This document shows positions 57,976-64,000 of a stretch of DNA of 64,000 nucleotides, piece by piece. Source of the DNA: Corylus avellana (lineage: Eukaryota > Streptophyta > Magnoliopsida > Fagales > Betulaceae); NCBI RefSeq assembly GCF_901000735.1, contig NC_081541.1:49414771-49478770 (forward strand), read 5' to 3'. Both the position numbers and the translations under genes were made by a program. The notes beneath the pieces were generated by a model. The model was not told the origin of the DNA. It saw only the letters and a list, made by a program, of their open reading frames with translations, and ran no database searches. Position 1 is the stretch's first letter; every line of letters begins with the position of its first letter.

Positions 57976-59000
57976 ATTTCACCTTACCTATTAAACAAAA
58001 GTTTAAGTCCATAAAGTTGACGGAGAATATTAAAATCTTACCTACTACTGTCCCGTCCTTAATTCTTCCAAGTGAAATGGGTAAATACAAAAGGATTACC
58101 CACTCCTGTCCCCACCCTATTGACCTATCCCAGTTTTTACTTTTTATCTTCTTTTATAAATCGTTTTGTTTACAGGTCTTGCCAAAAACCCTAACATAAA
58201 GCTATGGAATTATGTTAAAATATTCCCTCATGTCCATGACATGCATTCTTCAGCATCATTCATCATCATCAAAGCTAGCTGTCACTGATGTATCATGTGT
58301 GTGGGTGTTTGTGATTTGATTTTTTTTTTCTTTTCTCTTTTTATTATTATTATTATTATTTTATGAAGAGCTAGATTTAAGAAGACAGGTAAACTTTACT
58401 TCTGACTGTCCTGAATTTGTCACTTTTGTATTATTTTTAAAAGTTCAAAACTTCAATTTTATGTATTAAATTTTTAATTTTGTACAATGTCACTATTTTC
58501 TTAAAAGTTTTTGTTAAATTTTGTCAAAATATCAATTTTTTTATTAAAAAATAATAAAATAAAAATTTATAAAAATTTAGACGTAAGTATTTTTGTAAAT
58601 TCTATTAAATCATGACCAACGCCTGAATCTTTGCAAATTTTTTTTTCTTCAAAATATATATAGAGAGAGGGTATTTTTGTAATTTTGACATCATTAATTA
58701 GGATTTAACAGAAAAAACTAACAGATTGATGACTTTGCAAAAAATTTGAAAGTTCGATACATGCACTAAATTGAGAATTTTTAAATTTAAAAGAATAATT
58801 ATAAAAGTGATGAAAGTTCAGGAGTCTAAGAAATATAGTAAAATTTCTCCAAAACTAAATTCGGGTTCTACCAACCCCCAACATGAAAACCGGAGCCATA
58901 TGTGCTATTGCTTGTGCTTTAGGGGAATACATGCAGGTGGATATTAACCGCCCACATCCATGATCCGTTATCCACACACACGGATGCCATTAGCAAAAAT

Positions 59001-59059
<59 letters not shown>

Positions 59060-59060
59060 A
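57976..59060. other. Intergenic with TA/AG microsatellites
   Basis: No gene. (AT)n at 59003-59040 continues as (AG)n at 59041-59058. A possible element spans about 58430-58850, with paired AAAAGTTCAAAACTTCAATT and AAATTTGAAAGTTCG-like text. Confidence 0.5.
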
Positions 59061-59099
59061 AGAAAGAATATTTAATGGAATAACAAAGAGAATTGTTAA

Positions 59100-60235
59100 A
59101 ATGGTAAGGTTGTTCGGAGTGCTTTAAAAAATGGATAGTTAAAATAAGAAAATTGTACTTTTAGTTATTTTGGTGAGTAAAATTTGGTAAGCTTGCTAAT
59201 ACTACTATTAAAAGAGTCAAGTAGAGCTATTAATCATGAGGAGATATGAAAATATTGTATCGGTGAGATTAATTTTTTAAGGTTTAAGAGTTCGTTTGAA
59301 ATTGCATTAAGGAGTTTAAAAATATTTTTTGTACATTAAAAGATGAGCAAAGCAAAAACAAGTTAGTTTGGATAAAAAATTTAAAAGCACTTTTTTTAAA
59401 TTTTTTTTCCCCTCTAAAAGAGCCAAAAATTGGGTTTGGGAGAAGCTTGAAAACTAAATGCTTTTTTTTTTTAAAAAAAAAAAAATTATATTTTTCAACG
59501 CAAACAAAAAGCCATTAGTTCACCAACATTGGCGGTGGATCGGTAGCATCAAGAAGCTTTCTAAAATGATTAAGCATCAAGTAAACGAGGCACAGTAACA
59601 TGGAATGAAATGATGAAAAGCATTTGATAGAGACCCTAGAAGGATGGAACCCTCTAGGGTCAAAAGACAATTTTGCCTTTCCATATTAGAAGATTGATTT
59701 TTTTTTTTTTTTATAATTTAATTTAATTTAATTTATTTGAGCTAGAGATAATTCATATTTAGAGAATGGGGAATGTCTGTATTGCTAGCAATTGGGNNNN
59801 NNNNNNNNNNNNNNNNTTTTTTTTTTTTTTTTTTTTTCTGCAGTCCACGTGGTACCAAAAACATAAGTATCACTTGTGATATCCAGCCGCATTATATAAT
59901 ATGCTGATTCGGCTGATTTAGGTGGCATTAGGTACATGTGTGTCCCATTTTTAAGTATGCTGACGTGGAGATCCGTTAAAAATTTGGACGGAACCTGGAT
60001 GGAAGCACCAAGTTGGTATTTTCAATAATTACAAGTACCAACTGTGACATTTTTTGAAACCGATGGGGTTGTTTGATTTTGGTCATAACCACGTACAGGT
60101 ACTAAAATTGCATTTAACCATTTTTTTTTTGTAAACTTATACTTATAAAACAAGTGGTAATTTAACATGATATTAAAATTATAGGTCCTAAGTTCAAACT
60201 TAACTTTGTCAATTTACCAATTTAAATTAAGGGTT
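59100..60235. repeat. Local duplication, copy 2 (partner 56200-57975)
   Basis: Collinear with copy 1 up to the gap at 59797 and again from 60122 to 60232. The stretch between is one arm of the inverted pair described separately. Confidence 0.65.
59797..59816. other. Assembly gap (N)
   Basis: 20 N directly before a poly(T) run and the left arm of an inverted repeat. Confidence 0.99.
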
Positions 60236-60500
60236 AAATGCAATTTTAGTACCTGTGATTAGAGCCAAAATCAAATAGACCTCTCTATTTTAAAAACTGT
60301 CCCAACTAGTACTTATAATTATTGAAAATACCCACTTGGTACATTTGTCCATGATCAGTACAAATATTTAACAGATCTTCACGTCAGCATGTATAAGATG
60401 GTAACACATGTCCCTAATACCACATATTGAGGCCAAATCAATTCACCAGTCGACGTGGCATTATATCATAGGTGGTACCTATGTTTTTGGTGCCACCTAT
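59844..60500. repeat. Inverted pair of about 270-bp repeats around a 110-bp host segment
   Basis: Left arm 59844-60121, right arm 60233-60500 in opposite orientation. Matching landmarks: GGTACCAAAAACATAAGTAT, GCATTAGGTACATGTG, TATTTTCAATAATTACAAGT, and at the inner ends AGGTACTAAAATTGCATTTA. The 111 bp between them (60122-60232) match copy 1 of the local duplication (57878-57975), so the centre is host sequence. This fits two insertions in opposite orientation. Confidence 0.75.
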
Positions 60501-60570
60501 GATGGAGAAAAAAAAAATGGTAACTCTAATGAAAAAAAAAAAAAAAAAAAAGGCAGAAATGGAAGAAAAT

Positions 60571-60763
60571 TGGGGGTGACTGGCCACCTCATTTTAGCTA
60601 GGAGGTTGCTTGAGCCACCCCTAATGGCCAGCAAGGGGGTGGTTGAACCACCCTGATGGCCTATAGGGGTGATTCGGCCACCCCCAACTTGTAAAATGGT
60701 GGTGGCCGAATCACCCCTAAGAGCTTTGGGGGTGGTTTGGCTACCCTAAGGGCCCACCCTAAA
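60571..60763. repeat. GC-rich island of CCACCCC/GGGGTGG palindromes
   Basis: Same type as 31537-31752: GGGGGTGGTTGAACCACC, GGTGATTCGGCCACCCCC, GGTGGCCGAATCACCCC, GGGGGTGGTTTGGCTACCC in both orientations. Directly follows poly(A) and precedes a 26-nt poly(T). Confidence 0.8.
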
Positions 60764-60789
60764 TTTTTTTTTTTTTTTTTTTTTTTTTA

Positions 60790-61500
60790 TAAAAAAAAAT
60801 TAATTTATTTGGCCATTGGGTGTTTCTTGCGGTGAGTAACCTTAGGTTAAAAAGCTTGGATATATTGCACTTAAAAAGCTCCACAACGACTTGCTTGGTC
60901 CATAGAATTAGATTTAGGCACACACCTATGACAATGACACATCCACTTTGATTTCAGGAAGAAGGGAACGTATCCACTTCTCATTATTATTTTTTAAATA
61001 ATAATGAGAAGTGGCTGATGTGATATAAATATGGGAAAAACTTGAAAAAGTTATTTGATAGTTGTTTTGAAAATAAGTTGACTTCTTTTTAGACAGTGAA
61101 AGAAAGAGAAGGTGATTTGCCAAACCCTCCAAAATAAATAAAATGGATAGTATTAATTTTATGATTATAATTTAAAATTGATATATAAAACGATATATAT
61201 TATTTTATATTATTTTAATTGTTTAAAAAACATATTAGTATTAACTTTATATACACAGTTGGATAAACTAACTTTAAATCTAAAGAATCCTTGTCTGTGT
61301 GGGGTACATGTCTAGACTAATGCATTTTAATTTTTATACGTAATTGAGATCGGGTTCAATATCTTTAATTTGGCCGATTCAATTTTAAATACATGGCTCA
61401 AATATCTTGTTAGAAATTTAAAAACTTTCTCTTTTTAGCTGTTGTCAATTCCTCGTGTTATACATACATAAAGAGAACTTGCAATCCTCCTAACATGAAC
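60790..61500. other. Intergenic, no gene recognised
   Basis: A small hairpin CCACTTCTCATTATTATT / AATAATAATGAGAAGTGG is at 60976-61014, a perfect 18-bp inverted repeat with a short loop. Otherwise AT-rich. Confidence 0.6.
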
Positions 61501-61504
61501 ATTT

Positions 61505-62150
61505 TTTTTAACAGTATCTGAGGATTTCATTGATTAAAGATTATGAACATAAAGTTTTTACAAAGCATAGCAAAAAACTGTCATAGCATAAAGCTCTTCA
61601 AAAATCATAATCACATGCAATGAGGTTACAAAGTCATAGATACAAACAAAAATTATTACAATCAGGTGTTACCTATGACTTCAATCTTTCGCTAACCTAT
61701 GTACAAATACAGTTAAAGAGCATATCTGCTACGAGCATACTAGATTTAAGACATGAGTAACCAAATTTCTTAACAAAATTTATTTAAACCGGCTGTGAGA
61801 GATAACCCCTCACACCTCCAGGCCGTGAGAAATAACCATTCATACCTAATTACTCATTTTCACTCATGAGGGTAGATATAGAGAGAAGAAATCTCTTATT
61901 CAAAACAAAAAACACAAACAAACAACTAGCAAGTAGTAGCAACAGCGAACAAGGAGGAGATGAACGGCACAACACGAAAGAAGGTGGACGGATGGATAGC
62001 GGAAAAGCCGAAGTTGCTGATTTGGTTGGAGAACACCTACAAACATTAAAATAAAAAATAAAAAAATAAAAAAATAAAATAAAAAAAGGGGAGGAAGTGG
62101 GTAGGAGCGGAGAGTAGAAAAGGAAAGAAAGAGAAATGACATAAAAAAAG
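61505..62150 (-). mobile_element. Retroposon, third copy of the poly(A) family, minus orientation
   Basis: The left side starts with poly(T) (ACATTTTTTTTAACAG), then TATCTGAGGATTTCATTGAT. It shares CATAAAGTTTTTACAAAGC, GGTTACAAAGTCATAGATAC and GGCTGTGAGAGATAACCCC with the other copies. A CTGTGAGAGATAA/CGTGAGAAATAAC block occurs twice in tandem (61794-61840). The right boundary and target duplication are not clear. Confidence 0.65.
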
Positions 62151-62179
62151 ACAAATAGCATTACTCCACCCGTCAAGCC

Positions 62180-64000
62180 TACTTTTTATGCAAGTTGAAA
62201 GGCAAGGCGTCTAGACACTTTTAATAAAGAAATTAATAAAGTGTAAGTACTCATTAAAGTTTGTCAATCATTCAATATGGGTCCAAAAACTTTTTATAAA
62301 GATATTAAAAAGGCATAGCTTATTAATATAGACCCAGAAGGCCACAATCAAAGTTTTACATGCTAAATCATTATACAGGTAAGAGGATTGCAATTATTTA
62401 TTTATTTATTTTCGTGTGTGTGTGGATATGAGTAAAATGCTTTATGTGAATATGAGTAGTTAGATTTTTATTTTATTTTTTATAATTGTGTGCATTTGCT
62501 TGAATTCTGTGCACTTGTTAATTGAATTTGACACCTTGACATATATCTTGAATTTGTCCATATTCACAGGTATGTTTCCTCTTGCTTTTTATTTATTTAT
62601 TAGAAATTCCGAGATTTTCATGAATAGGGAAGAGACATTTTGTTCAGCAATTACTATATCACCAATGAACGGAGAAAAGTCTTCCATCCTAACGTGATTG
62701 AAAGATTGAAAAATAACAATCTTTACTAACTTGTGAGCCGCTTCATTTGCATTCTTTTTTGCTTATTCCAGAGACCATGACAAAAATTTGTCAAGAAGAA
62801 TTTTTGCATCATTCATCAAATGTTCATATTTGCTCCAATTGCTTATGTGGTCAATTAAATTCACATATATTGTTAGATCAATTCATAAAAAATTATATTG
62901 ATTCTCTCCCCAGCAATGATTTTATTGCATGGACCATCAAGTGTCATTATAATTATCATGACAATATTGGTGCAAGGAATTGGGAGTTCACTTTTTCTTT
63001 TTCTTTTGCTAATCAATAATCTCAAACTTATTGGGGGCAATACGAATGTTAAATGGTAGAGCTGAGTTCACTAGGTACACAAAACATAGCACATGCTGCA
63101 ACAGTAACACCTTTCTGCACAACAGTAAGAAACGCCAAAAAAATAAAAAATAATGGGTCACGATGAGAACTCTCCCAATACTATGGATGTGCCACTGAAA
63201 AATAAAAAATAAAAATTTAGTAGCGTTTTTTAAATGTTACTAATCATATAATAAATGCCAAAAGATATGATCATGGCGTTTTCTAGTTTTTTTTTTTTTG
63301 TGTTGGTAACCCAGTGTTAAAGAATTTTTGTTGGCATTTTTTTTTTTTTGTTGGCGTATACTCATGCGCCAACAAAATTTGAAACTTTACTGACACATGC
63401 TTATGCGATAGGAATATGCACTCTTGCTAGCACAAGAGTATGTGCCACTAAATTAGTGTAATGTATTAAAAAAATTTGGTTATACGGGAATTCTGTATAA
63501 CCAAATTTTTTAAAACCTATAAAATAGATTTCAAAATTACAAAAATTCTGATAAGAATATAATGAATCTATCGATTTGTAAAGTCTCAATTGAGGACTTT
63601 GTCTTCTCATGCATGTATTTATAAATAGACTTACGCGCAAAATTTAAAATATACAAACAGATCTTATACTGAGATAATGCTATTACAAGTATTCAAAAAA
63701 TAAACGTACAATCGAGATAAAATAAGATACAATCAAAACAATCACAAATTATGAGATACGATTATCTCATGCTATCTCTAACTTAATGTAAAACTCTGAT
63801 TTAGTCTTCTATCTGTTTTTCAATAATAATTGGTGTGTTATATTAGGAGATCCAATAAAGATGACCCTGCTCTTCGAAGTCCTTTATGATATCAATGATC
63901 TCCTAAGACTTAAATTGCAAACAAACAAACACAAAACAATGAATAAATGAAAGAATCAAAACACACATCCACCAGATTCGATCAAATCCAATAAAAAAAA
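62180..64000. other. Intergenic, no gene recognised
   Basis: A frame at 62747-63019 (TMTKICQEEFLHHSSNVHIC, GRQL-less, with two Cys pairs) is not recognised and is probably chance. 63130-63470 has inverted and direct repeats of GTTGGCGTATACTCATGCGC / GCGCCAAC type and CACTAAATTAGTG, reminiscent of a transposon subterminal region. Confidence 0.4.

Noticed and set aside
63130..63470. CACTA-type transposon end
   Set aside because: CACTA and TAGTG motifs and subterminal-like repeats are present, but no matching second terminus or 3-bp target duplication could be found in the window.

Overview
The window is nuclear DNA of a eudicot plant, probably a woody rosid. The genes are intron-bearing with plant-type splice sites, the intergenic DNA is very AT-rich, and every recognisable protein has a clear plant relative. 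I cannot name a species. Three runs of N (30067-30130, 54536-54635, 59797-59816) show it is a scaffolded assembly.

Only five gene bodies are convincing. From left to right: an HSP20-like, membrane-anchored gene of the RTM2-like type (8785-9721, minus), with a broken tandem copy at 2351-3680 and an exon-1 scrap near 5013-5030; translation initiation factor eIF5B in 12 coding exons (10899-20119, minus); a type-A DnaJ/HSP40 co-chaperone with a farnesylation-type C-terminus, related to Arabidopsis J2/J3 (23905-26831, minus); a single-exon Golgi-type GT14/DUF266 glycosyltransferase (37423-38496, plus); and a two-exon cytosolic sulfotransferase (50507-52027, minus). The genes do not form a pathway. 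eIF5B and the DnaJ gene are neighbours on the same strand and both serve protein synthesis and folding, but that looks like chance.

The rest is repeats. Local duplications cover 1.2-3.7/6.8-9.8 kb, 29.3-30.7/32.0-33.3 kb, 35.5-36.1 kb, 46.9-47.9 kb, 53.2-53.6 kb, 54.7-55.8 kb and 56.2-58.0/59.1-60.2 kb. Because many insertions sit in only one member of a duplicated pair, the other member gives the empty site, and several MITEs and a SINE can be delimited with their target-site duplications by eye. Groups seen: Harbinger-like MITEs with TTA duplications, a MITE group with GAGWAATGYTA ends and about 9-bp duplications, long-TIR fold-back elements, tRNA-derived SINEs, a poly(A) retroposon family, and RNase H relics of LINE type.

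I found no CRISPR array, operon, virus or clearly new multi-gene system. The most unusual items are a triplicated tRNA-SINE-headed unit whose reading frame stays open (46886-47935), a cluster of nested CACGTTAC palindromes beside an assembly gap (30230-30355), a hairpin with near-perfect arms of about 45 bp (40938-41135), and GC-rich CCACCCC/GGGGTGG islands in otherwise AT-rich DNA. Exon boundaries were placed by hand from GT/AG (once GC/AG) sites and protein family continuity.
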